Below, piece by piece: positions 1 through 9,365 of a stretch of 64,000 bases of DNA. The first letter of the stretch is position 1, and every line of letters begins with the position of its first letter. The DNA lies in assembly GCA_049568075.1 (NCBI GenBank), contig CP144911.1; one strand, given 5' to 3'. Below the pieces are notes generated by a model that saw only the letters and a program-made list of their open reading frames with translations, had not been told where the DNA came from and did no database searches. The translations under genes were made by a program, and so were the position numbers. This DNA is from Gottfriedia sp049568075. GTDB lineage: Bacteria; Bacillota; Bacilli; Bacillales; Bacillaceae_G.

Positions 1-83
1 ATATGTTCACCTGTAATTGGTCCATTATTTTTTACAATTTCAAGTATTTGAGTTTGTCGCTTTGTCAGTTCTATTTCCCTCAC
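1..83 (-). CDS. ccpN: CcpN-type transcriptional repressor, N-terminal fragment (runs off the window)
   Basis: Only the first 27 or so codons are inside the window. From a GTG start at 83 they read V-REIELTKRQTQILEIVK and continue to NNGPITGEHI. This matches the N-terminus of CcpN (YqzB), the HTH-CBS repressor of gluconeogenic genes (gapB, pckA) in B. subtilis. The GTG was chosen because it puts the IELxKRQ motif at the same distance from the start as in B. subtilis. In many bacilli glyQ and glyS lie between recO and ccpN; here recO ends at 181 and ccpN follows directly. Identification rests on a short but distinctive stretch. Confidence 0.8.
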   Translation of the reverse strand, partial: MREIELTKRQTQILEIVKNNGPITGEH

Positions 84-180
84 CCCTAACTATCCAATAT
101 GTTATACTCTCTAATAAATATTATATACTATTTTTACAATTTAAAAAAGAAAGAAGGAAATAGGTAGCCTATTTCCTTCC

Positions 181-966
181 TTAGGTTTCTGAATTTTTAT
201 TTGTTTTCAGAAAATTATCCATATTTTTTAATTGCTCTAAAAATTTGCGTGACTTTAAATAGATTCCACTATATTCATCATAGTATGAAAATAAAATTTG
301 TTGTAAGTTTTTCTTTGTTGCTTCACTAACCTCAATTTTTCCAAGTCGATTTACATCAAAATGATAAAATAATCTCATTAACTTAACCGACTTTTCAGTA
401 ACAGAAAAAGCATATGGATCAGTATGTTTACAACGCTGACATAAAAACCCACCTTCTTTAACAGAAAAGGCTAAAAATATATTTTCATTTGCACTACATC
501 TACAATTCACACACAGATCAAAAAATGGGTGATATCCTAATACAGGTATCATTTTTGTCATAAATAAATAAGTCAAAACTTCAGCGTCGGCACCTTCATT
601 CATGTGCTGTAGTAATTGAAGGACCAATTCAAATAAATACGGATTATTTTTTTTCTCTTCAACCGCTTTATCAGTTAGCTCTACAACAATCGAAGCATAC
701 GCTGTTGCAACTAAATCACTTCTTAACTCACGAAATGAATCAATCAGTTCTCCTTGACTTAATGTACCTAAACCGGATCCTTTTTGAATCAAAAACGACC
801 CATATGTAAAGAGTTGTGTAACAGAAGCAAGTCGACTATTCGTCTTCTTTGCTCCTCTTGCCACAACTCCTATCTTACCTAATTCTCTTGTTAAAAGAGT
901 AATAATAACATTTGATTCTCCATAAGCGTTTGCCCGTAATACAATTCCTTCTACACGCTGTAACAT
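181..966 (-). CDS. recO: DNA repair protein RecO
   Basis: RecO is a recombination mediator of the RecFOR pathway: it binds ssDNA and SSB and helps load RecA. The 261-residue length is normal. The N-terminal OB-fold begins MLQRVEGIVLRANAYGESN, followed by GKIGVVARGAKK. The C-terminal part carries the zinc-type cysteines of the Firmicutes protein (CVNCRC around residue 150 and CQRC about 25 residues later). It lies between yqzL and ccpN on the minus strand, the conserved Bacillus place except that glyQS is missing downstream. A GGTGAG ribosome binding site precedes the ATG. Confidence 0.97.
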   Translation of the reverse strand: MLQRVEGIVLRANAYGESNVIITLLTRELGKIGVVARGAKKTNSRLASVTQLFTYGSFLIQKGSGLGTLSQGELIDSFRELRSDLVATAYASIVVELTDKAVEEKKNNPYLFELVLQLLQHMNEGADAEVLTYLFMTKMIPVLGYHPFFDLCVNCRCSANENIFLAFSVKEGGFLCQRCKHTDPYAFSVTEKSVKLMRLFYHFDVNRLGKIEVSEATKKNLQQILFSYYDEYSGIYLKSRKFLEQLKNMDNFLKTNKNSET

Positions 967-993
967 TTAACTCACCATCCAATTGGATGAAGG

Positions 994-1137
994 TTAAGTA
1001 TGTAGGGAATCAATATCAGCTATTTCTTCATCAATGTAACTTTTCTGATCCACATGTTCCTGTTCAAGCTGCTTAAACAATAAATATGTCTCAACATTTC
1101 CAGTTTTAGAAAAGACATCCCAGGTAAAATTCAACAT
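994..1137 (-). CDS. yqzL: YqzL family small protein (47 aa)
   Basis: A 47-codon ORF begins MLNFTWDVFSKTGNVETYLL, the YqzL family signature. YqzL proteins of about this size sit between era and recO in Bacillus; their function is not known. An AAAGGTGG ribosome binding site lies 7 nt before the ATG at 1137, and the tail is acidic (DEEIADID). The stop is 28 nt before recO, so the two are probably co-transcribed. Confidence 0.9.
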   Translation of the reverse strand: MLNFTWDVFSKTGNVETYLLFKQLEQEHVDQKSYIDEEIADIDSLHT

Positions 1138-1369
1138 TGAGAAACCACCTTTCAAGAATAGCTACAACTCATTGCTCATTACCTATAGCCAATTACTTTC
1201 CCTGCTTACTTATAATGTGACCTTCTCTCCCGATTTTCATGTGTATAAAATTTATTAAAATAACAAATAAAAAGCTTGCAAAATCCAGAAAAATATGTTG
1301 GGCTTTTTTGAACAAATGGTAATATTATTAGCCCCTGATGCTAAGCCCTAGTCCCTTGATTTTTGCTTT

Positions 1370-2278
1370 TTAATATTCATCCTCACGGAAACCTAAATCT
1401 CTTAATTGAGACATACGATTACGCCAATCTTTTTGAACCTTAACCCATAACTCTAAGAATACTTTTGTATCAAGCAAGTTTTCTATATCTAAACGAGCAC
1501 GCTTGCCAACCTCTTTTAACATGCTACCTTGCTTACCGATAATGATTCCTTTTTGGGAAGACCTTTCAACGACAATTGTTGCATTTACGTATATTGCATT
1601 TCCTTCTGGTCTTCTTTCAATTTGCTCAATAATAACAGCAATTGAATGTGGAACCTCTTCTCTAGTCAAATGCAATACTTTTTCTCTTATTAATTCTGAA
1701 ATGATAAATCTTTCAGGATGATCTGTAACTTGATTTGCAGGATAATATTGCGGACCTTCTGGTAAATAAGTTTTAATAACTTTTAATAAGCGATCGACAT
1801 TATTCCCTTGTAATGCTGAGATCGGAACAATTTCAGCAAATTGGAATAAATCTTTGTATTTATTGATTAAATCAAATAACTGATCAGGATGAATTGTATC
1901 AATTTTATTAATAACTAAAATTACTGGACTACGACTTCCTTGCAGCTTCTCAATAATGAATTCATCACCACGACCAAATCCTTCATTGGCATTTACCATA
2001 AATAGCGTAGCATCAACATCCTTAATCGAATCTTGAGCTACCTTTACCATAAAATCACCAAGCTTGTGTTTTGGCTTATGGATTCCTGGCGTATCTATAA
2101 AGACAATTTGTGCATCATCTTCTGTAAAAACGCCTTGAATTTTATTACGAGTAGTTTGAGGCTTATCACTCATTATAGCTATTTTTTGACCTATTACTCG
2201 ATTTAGGAATGTACTTTTCCCTACATTTGGTCTACCTATAATTGAGACAAAACCTGATTTATAACTTTCTTTATTCAT
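1370..2278 (-). CDS. era: GTPase Era
   Basis: Era is an essential GTPase that binds the 3' end of 16S rRNA and helps mature the 30S subunit. The 302 residues show the P-loop GRPNVGKST (about residue 16), the G2/G3 region with DTPGIHKPKH, NKID for guanine specificity (about 124), and a C-terminal KH domain with GIIIGKQGSMLKEVGKRAR. The ATG at 2278 overlaps the end of cdd by 8 nt, and its ribosome binding site GGAGG lies inside cdd, so translation is probably coupled. Confidence 0.98.
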   Translation of the reverse strand: MNKESYKSGFVSIIGRPNVGKSTFLNRVIGQKIAIMSDKPQTTRNKIQGVFTEDDAQIVFIDTPGIHKPKHKLGDFMVKVAQDSIKDVDATLFMVNANEGFGRGDEFIIEKLQGSRSPVILVINKIDTIHPDQLFDLINKYKDLFQFAEIVPISALQGNNVDRLLKVIKTYLPEGPQYYPANQVTDHPERFIISELIREKVLHLTREEVPHSIAVIIEQIERRPEGNAIYVNATIVVERSSQKGIIIGKQGSMLKEVGKRARLDIENLLDTKVFLELWVKVQKDWRNRMSQLRDLGFREDEY

Positions 2279-2669
2279 TCAAATCCTCCGATGTAAATGC
2301 TCCTGGCAATAATTCTTTTACTGTTGTTTCTTGGATTACTCCATTTAAGTTTGATAAATATACGACTGTATCTGGACCACTAAGTTCAAATAAAACTTGA
2401 CGGCATGCCCCACAAGGAGCAACAGGTCCCTCGGTATCAGCGACAACTGCTACTGCTGAAAACTCTGTAATACCATCTGAATATGCTTTGAATAATGCAG
2501 TTCGCTCTGCACAATTCGTTAGACCATATGATGCATTTTCTATATTACAACCATGAATAACTCGACCATCCTTTGTTAGTAAAGCTGCACCAACTTGGAA
2601 TTTCGAATATGGTACATATGCGTTTACTCTAGCTTTTATCGCTTCATTTATAAGTTGTTGTTTATCCAT
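2271..2669 (-). CDS. cdd: cytidine deaminase
   Basis: Cytidine deaminase hydrolyses cytidine and deoxycytidine to uridine and deoxyuridine in pyrimidine salvage. The 132-residue protein has the catalytic zinc motif CAERTALF (Cys and the Glu proton shuttle) and the second pair PCGACRQVL. The start at 2669 is chosen over an upstream in-frame codon because AGGAGG lies 7 nt before it and the protein then begins MDKQQLINEA like its relatives. It is placed between dgkA and era as in B. subtilis. Confidence 0.97.
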   Translation of the reverse strand: MDKQQLINEAIKARVNAYVPYSKFQVGAALLTKDGRVIHGCNIENASYGLTNCAERTALFKAYSDGITEFSAVAVVADTEGPVAPCGACRQVLFELSGPDTVVYLSNLNGVIQETTVKELLPGAFTSEDLNE

Positions 2670-2714
2670 TATGTAGCCTCCTATTATAAGCCCGAACACG
2701 AAAGTGGGGTCTTA

Positions 2715-3095
2715 TTAACGTAGTATAGTAAAATACGGAAAAAATAGCAAAGCACCTATAATGATTGAAACGATTGCAGCGACTAACACCGCCCCAGCTG
2801 CCACATCCTTTGCTTTCTTTGCTAAAGGATGTTTATTAGGTGATGCTAAATCTACAACTGCTTCAATAGAGGAATTAACTAACTCTAGCGAAATGACAAT
2901 TGTAATAATAAGCAGAAGAATTAACCAATCTATTCGACTAATATGTAAATAAAACGCAAGGCCGATTGAAATAAGTGCTGCAAATAAGTGGATTTTTATA
3001 TTTCTTTCATCCTTAATGACTTTAAAAATACCACTAAATGCAAAACCAAAAGATTTAAGTAATGTCGCTCTTTTTTTAGAGTCTTTCAAGGCCAT
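2715..3095 (-). CDS. dgkA: DgkA-type undecaprenol/diacylglycerol kinase
   Basis: This is an integral-membrane lipid kinase of 126 residues. In Gram-positives it phosphorylates mainly undecaprenol, recycling the peptidoglycan carrier lipid. It has three hydrophobic helices after a basic N-terminus, and the family core ELVNSSIEAVVDLASPNKHP holding the catalytic Glu and Asp. The start overlaps the 3' end of ybeY by 20 nt. Confidence 0.96.
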   Translation of the reverse strand: MALKDSKKRATLLKSFGFAFSGIFKVIKDERNIKIHLFAALISIGLAFYLHISRIDWLILLLIITIVISLELVNSSIEAVVDLASPNKHPLAKKAKDVAAGAVLVAAIVSIIIGALLFFPYFTILR

Positions 3096-3552
3096 ATCTT
3101 TCTAATATTTCCTTTTGTTTTGTAAACATCACTTTCTCATCGGCTTCATTCATATGATCATAACCAAGTAAATGTAAGCATCCGTGAACTGCTAAAAAAC
3201 CTAATTCACGGCGGAACGAATGACCATACTCCTCAGCCTGTCTCTTAGTAGTAGGAATCGAAATGACAATATCACCTAAAGTACGCGGTAAGTCCACTCC
3301 AATGATTTCAATTTCACCTTCCCCTAATTCTTCCATTGGAAACGAAATAACATCTGTAGCACGGTCTTTCTCTCGATACTCCTTATTAATTTCATGAATT
3401 CTTTCATCATCTACAAATGAAACCGCAATTTCAACTTCACCCGTTACACCCTCATATTCAAGTGCGCACTCTAGTAAACCCTTTATATCAGATTGCTGTT
3501 CTTTAGTCACTTCATTTGTTTCATCTATAAAATCAATTTCTAGTTCAACCAT
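3076..3552 (-). CDS. ybeY: endoribonuclease YbeY
   Basis: YbeY is a zinc-dependent endoribonuclease involved in 16S rRNA 3'-end maturation and ribosome quality control. The 158-residue protein carries the invariant metal motif HGCLHLLGYDH near residue 120 and the upstream ATDVISFP block. The ATG at 3552 follows AAGGTGAG. It sits in the conserved pgpH-ybeY-dgkA order, overlapping dgkA at its 3' end. Confidence 0.97.
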   Translation of the reverse strand: MVELEIDFIDETNEVTKEQQSDIKGLLECALEYEGVTGEVEIAVSFVDDERIHEINKEYREKDRATDVISFPMEELGEGEIEIIGVDLPRTLGDIVISIPTTKRQAEEYGHSFRRELGFLAVHGCLHLLGYDHMNEADEKVMFTKQKEILERYGLERL

Positions 3553-3561
3553 TATCTCACC

Positions 3562-5664
3562 TTATCTTTCATCTGGATACTGTATTCTCGAATGGAAAGT
3601 TCCTTTTAAAGTCTCACACAATGATTTCTCAACAATATGTAATTCTTTTAAATTTAATTCACACATTGCAAACTGACCATCATTCAAACGATCATGCATA
3701 ATGGAAGAAACTAATACCTCGATTTTTTCCATATCAGGCTCCTTTAACGAACGAACTGCTGCTTCAACACTATCAGCAATTCCTACAATAGCAGATTCCT
3801 TTGAATGAGCTTTTGGACCTGGATATCTAAAATCAATTTCTTTAACATCAGGATTCGTCTCTTTTTCCTTATAATAAAAATACTTTAATAAAGTTGTACC
3901 ATGATGCTCCGCTGCAATATCAATAATATCTTTTGGCAAATTATATTTTTTTAGTATTTTTACCCCATCACTTACATGTCTTAAAATGATATCTTTACTT
4001 TGAATTGGTTTAATTCGATCATGAGGATTATGACCACCCATTTGATTTTCTATAAAGAATCCTGGATTATTCGTTTTACCAATATCATGATAATAAGCTC
4101 CTACTCTAGCTAACAAACCATTTGCACCGATTGCTTCACAAGCACCTTCAGCTAAATTTGCAACCATTATACTGTGATGGTATGTACCCGGAGCCTCTAA
4201 TAATATTTTTCTTAATAAAGGATGATTTGGACTACCTAACTCAACAAGTTTAAATGAGGACACCATTCCAAACGAATCCTCTACAAAAGGTAAAATCCCC
4301 ATCGTAATAACACTTGATAAAACTCCAGAAGTAAGTCCCATTAATAAATAAATCCCAATTTCTACTGATGAATATTGACCATTCCGAATTAAGATTAAAG
4401 AAAACAGGGTTGCTATATTAACAAGCGAAATTAAAAATCCCGCATGTAGAATCATTGAACGCTTATTTTTAACCTCATTTAAAAATAAAACAGTGATTGA
4501 ACTAAATAAAATATAGATTCCAGTCGAGTAATTAATTGCGCCATTTACATCTTCATTAAACATTAAACTACCGCAAATAGAGAAAATAATCGACGATACC
4601 ATTAAATATCGATTACCTAATAAAAACTTTATCAATAAAGTCCCAATCGCAACTGGAGCTACATATACAAGGCCAGAAAACTCAACTTTTTGAAACAAGC
4701 TTACAATTTTCAAAATTAAGATTGTAAAAATTACAATGCTATAGTATGTAACGATGTATATATTCCCTTTTTCTTTTAAACTTGCCGTTTGCTTCAATAC
4801 GAAGTACGCCAATACTCCAATTAATAAAATTAATCCAATATACGGTTGAATCGACTGTTTGTTTTTTATTAAACCAACTAATTTTAACTGATCATATTTT
4901 TCCTTTGTAATTGTCTCTCCGGCTTTAACTAAGACTTGTCCTTGTAAAATATAGACACTATCTACACTTTCACTTTCTAGACGTCTTCTTTCTTTTGTCG
5001 CTTCGACATCATAAAAGTAGTTTGGAACAATAGCAAAATCGCCTATAGCGATCATCGCATCTTTTAGTGAAGGATTAATGCTTACATATGATAATTCAGT
5101 TCTTAACTTTCCACGAGATTCTTCGATTTGATTCGCTGTAATTTCCTCAGACATCACATTATTAATCGCAGTATTTAACGAAGCTTTAGAAATATTTAGC
5201 TGTTCTTCAGACGATTTTATTAATGCAGTATATACACTATCTTCTAAGCTTTTACGAATATCTTCAGGCAGTTTTTTCTTAACATCACTTGTTTCTTTAT
5301 CAATTAATGCTTGTCCTGTAGGATTATCACTATTGGCATTTTTATTTTTCACTTCTGTTACAATATCAAAAATTGAATTTACTATGTCAATACGTTTTTG
5401 TGTATAACTTTCCTCGTACTTATATACATCCTCAACTCTTGATTCAGCCTCAAGTCGTTTTTTAGCCGTAGCTCCTTTGTCCTCAATCGTGATAGGTGAA
5501 TAAATATTATCATCAGCAATTGATAATAGCTGAATGTCGTATTTTACTGGTCTAACATGACTAACTAAAAGAAGAAAACTTAATAAGCTGAATGCAATAG
5601 TACATAGTAATATGACAAGAGTTTGATTCTTAAAACGCTGAATTAAAGCTTGCAAACTATTCAT
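3562..5664 (-). CDS. pgpH: 7TM-HD domain c-di-AMP phosphodiesterase PgpH (YqfF)
   Basis: PgpH hydrolyses cyclic di-AMP and acts at the membrane. The 700-residue protein has one N-terminal membrane helix, a large extracellular 7TMR-HDED region (about 50-270), roughly seven membrane helices (about 275-460) and a cytoplasmic HD domain. The HD motif is visible as YHHSIMVANLAE, then YYHDIGK and ILRHVSDG. A GAAAGGGG ribosome binding site precedes the ATG. CdaS, a c-di-AMP synthase, is also encoded in this window at about 31.5 kb. Confidence 0.96.
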   Translation of the reverse strand: MNSLQALIQRFKNQTLVILLCTIAFSLLSFLLLVSHVRPVKYDIQLLSIADDNIYSPITIEDKGATAKKRLEAESRVEDVYKYEESYTQKRIDIVNSIFDIVTEVKNKNANSDNPTGQALIDKETSDVKKKLPEDIRKSLEDSVYTALIKSSEEQLNISKASLNTAINNVMSEEITANQIEESRGKLRTELSYVSINPSLKDAMIAIGDFAIVPNYFYDVEATKERRRLESESVDSVYILQGQVLVKAGETITKEKYDQLKLVGLIKNKQSIQPYIGLILLIGVLAYFVLKQTASLKEKGNIYIVTYYSIVIFTILILKIVSLFQKVEFSGLVYVAPVAIGTLLIKFLLGNRYLMVSSIIFSICGSLMFNEDVNGAINYSTGIYILFSSITVLFLNEVKNKRSMILHAGFLISLVNIATLFSLILIRNGQYSSVEIGIYLLMGLTSGVLSSVITMGILPFVEDSFGMVSSFKLVELGSPNHPLLRKILLEAPGTYHHSIMVANLAEGACEAIGANGLLARVGAYYHDIGKTNNPGFFIENQMGGHNPHDRIKPIQSKDIILRHVSDGVKILKKYNLPKDIIDIAAEHHGTTLLKYFYYKEKETNPDVKEIDFRYPGPKAHSKESAIVGIADSVEAAVRSLKEPDMEKIEVLVSSIMHDRLNDGQFAMCELNLKELHIVEKSLCETLKGTFHSRIQYPDER

Positions 5665-5737
5665 TGTTTCCCCTTTCTAGAAATGCACCTCATCATAAAA
5701 ATACGAAATGACCCTATCAATGTAGGGTCACTACGAA

Positions 5738-6700
5738 TCATTCTTTTGCTAAATCATAAGCTTGAATAATCTTTTGTACTAGTGGGTGACGAACTACGTC
5801 AGTTTGTTCTAAGATTGTCATACCAATACCCTCAACACCTTTAAGTGTATTTTGAGCTGATAGTAAACCAGACTTTACTCCTTTAGGTAAATCAATTTGT
5901 GAAGGGTCACCTGTTATAACCATTTTAGAGCCAAATCCTAAACGGGTCAAAAACATCTTCATTTGAGCCATCGTCGTATTTTGAGCTTCATCCAAAATGA
6001 CAAAGGCATCTTCTAAAGTACGTCCCCTCATGTATGCTAAAGGTGCAATTTCAATCGTTCCTCTTTCAATTAAACGTACAGTATGCTCTTGTCCTAAAAC
6101 ATCATGTAGGGCATCGTATAATGGTCTTAAATATGGGTCAACCTTTTCCTTTAAATCTCCTGGTAAAAATCCTAAACTTTCTCCAGCTTCCACAGCAGGT
6201 CTTGTTAAAATAATTTTACTTACTTTATTATTTTTTAATGCTTGAACAGCCATGACAACTGCAAGATATGTTTTACCTGTACCAGCAGGTCCAATCCCAA
6301 ATACTAAATCATTTGATTGAATTGCACGAAGATAATGTCTTTGTCCAAAAGTCTTAACTCGAATTGGTTTTCCTTTTGAATTCTTAATAATTTCTTCGTC
6401 ATACAATCTAGCAAATGATGACAGCCTTCCTTCTTTAGCCATCTGAATTGAGTACGTAACATCCCTCGATGTAATACTCACTCCATTTCGAATAACCTCT
6501 AAAAGAGCTTGAATGATTTGCTCAACAGTTTTCACATCTTCATTCGTACCTGAAACTTGTACAGATTGACCACGTGACACAATCTTAACATCAAGCAAAT
6601 TTTCAATTATTTCTAGATGCTTATCGTTTGTACCAAATAAGGCAATTGCTTCGTTTGGATCCTCTAGTTGTTGATTAATCGTTAGTAGTTGTTCTGGCAT
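5738..6700 (-). CDS. phoH: PhoH family ATPase
   Basis: The protein is a cytoplasmic PhoH-like P-loop ATPase with an N-terminal KH-like region (320 aa). Walker A is GPAGTGKTYLA near residue 138, and Walker B appears as FVILDEAQNT, followed by SKMVITGDPSQIDLP. Members are linked to RNA metabolism and ribosome-associated functions; the exact substrate is unsettled. The start lies 3 nt after the yqfD stop, with its AGGGGACTGAG ribosome binding site inside yqfD. Confidence 0.95.
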   Translation of the reverse strand: MPEQLLTINQQLEDPNEAIALFGTNDKHLEIIENLLDVKIVSRGQSVQVSGTNEDVKTVEQIIQALLEVIRNGVSITSRDVTYSIQMAKEGRLSSFARLYDEEIIKNSKGKPIRVKTFGQRHYLRAIQSNDLVFGIGPAGTGKTYLAVVMAVQALKNNKVSKIILTRPAVEAGESLGFLPGDLKEKVDPYLRPLYDALHDVLGQEHTVRLIERGTIEIAPLAYMRGRTLEDAFVILDEAQNTTMAQMKMFLTRLGFGSKMVITGDPSQIDLPKGVKSGLLSAQNTLKGVEGIGMTILEQTDVVRHPLVQKIIQAYDLAKE

Positions 6701-6703
6701 TAC

Positions 6704-7891
6704 TCAGTCCCCTTGAACAATAGTTTTCGTTTTTGTGATATCTTCTAAAACTTTATAATACATTCTTAAATTAACTTTACCATTGTCTATTGACTCGTGC
6801 AAAACTTTTTCTTGTAAAATCTTGGCATCTGGACTTAACTTTTTCATTAATTCCTTCTTACCAATTTGTTTTCCAAGTTGAGCAGCCTGCACTTTAGAGT
6901 ATGTTCTTACATATTTTTCACTTTCTAGAGTTGTTTTTTTACTAAAAAAGATCGGTAATTTCCATTTTAAAAATTTAAATTGATACGAACTACTTTCATC
7001 TTCAAAAGACTTATATTTATTCTTATCAAAACCCCAAAATTTTATTTGATTTTCCTTAGTTCCAATATAATAACTAGTTTTTCTCTCTCCTGTAAGAACC
7101 GTAAACGGAGTATCTAAAGGAACACTAATAATTTCCTCTCTCCAAACTTCCCCCATGATTTTGCCAACTGCTGGGACTAAAATAGGATGTTCTTCCGTTC
7201 CGATTATTCCAGATACTAATATTTGACCTTTTTTCACAAAGTCATTCTTTACTACAAGAGGTTTCCCTTTTTCAACAAACATACTTGAAATAACAGCTTC
7301 TTCTCTTGCAATAATATGACGTGGACTTAACGCCTTCTCAGGCTTAGGAATATGCTTTTCTACTACTTCAAAATGAAAGGTAGTCCCATTTAATTGTACA
7401 CCGATCCAGGTTAATGTTGGATTATCATCTTGTAGCTTTTTCTGGATTGTTTGCATTCTAGGTAAAGTAAATTGAGATGCGCCTGTCTTAACACCCATCG
7501 CAGTTAAATCTTTCCGAAGTTTATATTCCACTTCAGGTGAAGCACCCTTTATATCAATTCGCCAAACCATATTTGAAAGTAAAAATAATACAACTAAAAA
7601 ACCAACTACCCCTACAACAAATCCAAAATACTTCCATGCTCGTCTAACTTCAAAAGGCAGCCCCTTCCTGCCAATAAAATAAACCTTATACTCTTTTTTC
7701 CGAGGAATATTCTTGATTCGTTTATAATCTTTCAACTCAATTGTAAACGTAATCGAATTTGTTCCACTTTTCTTTACATCACGAAGTGGAATCCCCTTTC
7801 GCATACAATCATTTAAAAAACGTTCTGGTCCAAGCCCAATTACTTTTACTTGAACCATCCCCGTAAGATTTGAAGTCCATTGGTTTTTCAT
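6704..7891 (-). CDS. yqfD: sporulation protein YqfD
   Basis: YqfD is a membrane-anchored protein made in the mother cell and needed for normal sporulation in B. subtilis. It has 395 residues, a cytoplasmic N-terminal third, one strong membrane helix around residues 88-110 (VVGVVGFLVVLFLLSNMVW), and a long extracytoplasmic C-terminal part. It follows yqfC by 49 nt and is followed directly by phoH, the usual order, so it is probably driven by the yqfC promoter. Confidence 0.94.
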   Translation of the reverse strand: MKNQWTSNLTGMVQVKVIGLGPERFLNDCMRKGIPLRDVKKSGTNSITFTIELKDYKRIKNIPRKKEYKVYFIGRKGLPFEVRRAWKYFGFVVGVVGFLVVLFLLSNMVWRIDIKGASPEVEYKLRKDLTAMGVKTGASQFTLPRMQTIQKKLQDDNPTLTWIGVQLNGTTFHFEVVEKHIPKPEKALSPRHIIAREEAVISSMFVEKGKPLVVKNDFVKKGQILVSGIIGTEEHPILVPAVGKIMGEVWREEIISVPLDTPFTVLTGERKTSYYIGTKENQIKFWGFDKNKYKSFEDESSSYQFKFLKWKLPIFFSKKTTLESEKYVRTYSKVQAAQLGKQIGKKELMKKLSPDAKILQEKVLHESIDNGKVNLRMYYKVLEDITKTKTIVQGD

Positions 7892-7940
7892 CCTAAATCC
7901 CCCATGTTCATTAGACTGATCATGGTGTAAGTTCTAGATG

Positions 7941-8222
7941 CTATTCATTAATAAAATACACATGCTCAATTTCGCCTTCCAACAAAATCTCCTCAGGCAA
8001 CATCGTCTTCAAAACAAAATCTTTTCCCTTAATCAACAACTGCCCCTGCTTCATTAACAAACGCAATTCATTATCCGAATACACAAGTAACCCTCTATGG
8101 TTTTCAATATAAATATGTAGTTGACCTAACATTGTAATACGTGGCAATTCCAATAGTACATCTGGTGGTAAGTCCATCTTACTTGACATCCAGGTTTTTA
8201 AATTATGGGCTAATCTTTTCAA
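7941..8222 (-). CDS. yqfC: sporulation protein YqfC
   Basis: YqfC is a 93-residue member of the YabP/YqfC sporulation family, mother-cell expressed in B. subtilis. The sequence shows the family pattern PRITMLGQLHIYIENHRGL and a C-terminal LLEGEIEHVYF. The start is a TTG at 8222 behind a long GGGGGAGGAG ribosome binding site 6 nt away. It is the first gene of the yqfCD unit. Confidence 0.93.
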   Translation of the reverse strand: MKRLAHNLKTWMSSKMDLPPDVLLELPRITMLGQLHIYIENHRGLLVYSDNELRLLMKQGQLLIKGKDFVLKTMLPEEILLEGEIEHVYFINE

Positions 8223-8248
8223 GATAGACTCCTCCCCCTTTCATATCA

Positions 8249-8278
8249 TATTTATGATGAATTTTGTGAAGGTATGAT
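8249..8278 (-). promoter_or_regulatory. candidate sigma-E promoter of yqfCD
   Basis: On the minus strand ATCATACC (8278-8271) and CATAAATA (8256-8249) are separated by 14 nt. They resemble the sigma-E -35 and -10 boxes (GKCATATT, CATACAMT) with the expected spacing. The -35 match is partial. The yqfCD homologues belong to the sigma-E regulon, which supports the reading. Confidence 0.4.
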
Positions 8279-8469
8279 ATAAAAAGAAAATGGTAAAGGA
8301 AATTTAAGATGAATATTTAGATTTCAAAAAGTGTGTTTATTGATTTAATTTATGGGGATGAAGTTGGGTTTTATAGGAACTAGCGTCTGTGTAGTGCGGA
8401 AAATCAATCAATATTTAGGAGTCGAATGTCTTTCCCAAGAGCCCTCTTATAGTTTTATGACAAAGAAAA

Positions 8470-8510
8470 AAACCGAGAACTAATACCTATTCTCGGTTTA
8501 AATTTTTTTA
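8470..8510 (-). terminator. intrinsic terminator after the 8.5-9.0 kb membrane protein gene
   Basis: AAACCGAGAA and TTCTCGGTTT form a 10-bp stem with a 10-nt loop. On the minus strand it is followed by a run of T. It lies just downstream of the gene ending at 8516. A T-run on the other side means it could also work from the plus strand. Confidence 0.8.
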
Positions 8511-8515
8511 CATTT

Positions 8516-8980
8516 TTACATTCTTCTTTGGAGTGAAACATCTTGATAAACATCTTGTTTACCTTGGGAAGTAGCAACCCACCATAGAACCCCTTGTGTG
8601 AGAAAGAACAGACTCCACATGACTACAAGACCAATTGAAGTTATATCAATATTCCCATCACCATATATCCCTTTGACTGTAACATAAGTGATGAGTACAC
8701 TCACTACCAAACCTACCAACTTAAGTGGTAACGGCCTTTTAGCCATAGTTGTATCCATTTGTGGTGAATCAGTTGTTTCTGTTATGAACTGTTTTTTATT
8801 TGATCTAGCATAGTCATGAACCCCTTGTTTGATCTCATCTTGTAATCGTTCTTCGTCACCTATTGCCATCTCTCTCGTAACATAGATTAATGTAAATGCG
8901 AATGGTACGACAATTATTAACCAACCTAAAGCAAATGCTATCCCCCCAAGATCATTGTGTAAGTCCCCGAACGGTGTCAT
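8516..8980 (-). CDS. unidentified three-helix membrane protein
   Basis: I do not recognise this 154-residue protein. It has three clear membrane segments, at about 13-35 (IAFALGWLIIVVPFAFTLIY), 87-105 and 115-138. Between the first two is a 45-residue charged cytoplasmic stretch (EERLQDEIKQGVHDYARSN). The ATG has a good AAAGGAGAG ribosome binding site and the gene has its own terminator, so it is expressed alone. It interrupts the otherwise conserved yqfC-yqeY neighbourhood. Confidence 0.8.
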   Translation of the reverse strand: MTPFGDLHNDLGGIAFALGWLIIVVPFAFTLIYVTREMAIGDEERLQDEIKQGVHDYARSNKKQFITETTDSPQMDTTMAKRPLPLKLVGLVVSVLITYVTVKGIYGDGNIDITSIGLVVMWSLFFLTQGVLWWVATSQGKQDVYQDVSLQRRM

Positions 8981-9365
8981 TATTCATCTCTCCTTTACCA
9001 GTAGGTGTTAATCATATGAATTGTTTATCTGAATTCATCATACCGAATAACATCATTTCTTTATGTGACATAAATCACACAATTAGATAAATATTGACTA
9101 AAATATTAATAATTTTTTTCCATTGACTCTTTTGATTGGAGTTTTCTCTAGACTGGAATTATGCAGATATTAAAACAACCAAACTGGATATGAGGAGCTA
9201 AATAAGTTTGCACATGACTGAATATGGTGCAGTTGTAGGATTGTGGATAAGAATAGTTAACGGTTTTAAGAGAATTTAGATTTTTTTTGTGAACCGTACT
9301 GTTTTCGTGAAAATTTAAGCAGTTTTATGTGATTTATTGGACTGAAGCAACATTTTGAAGGAGTT

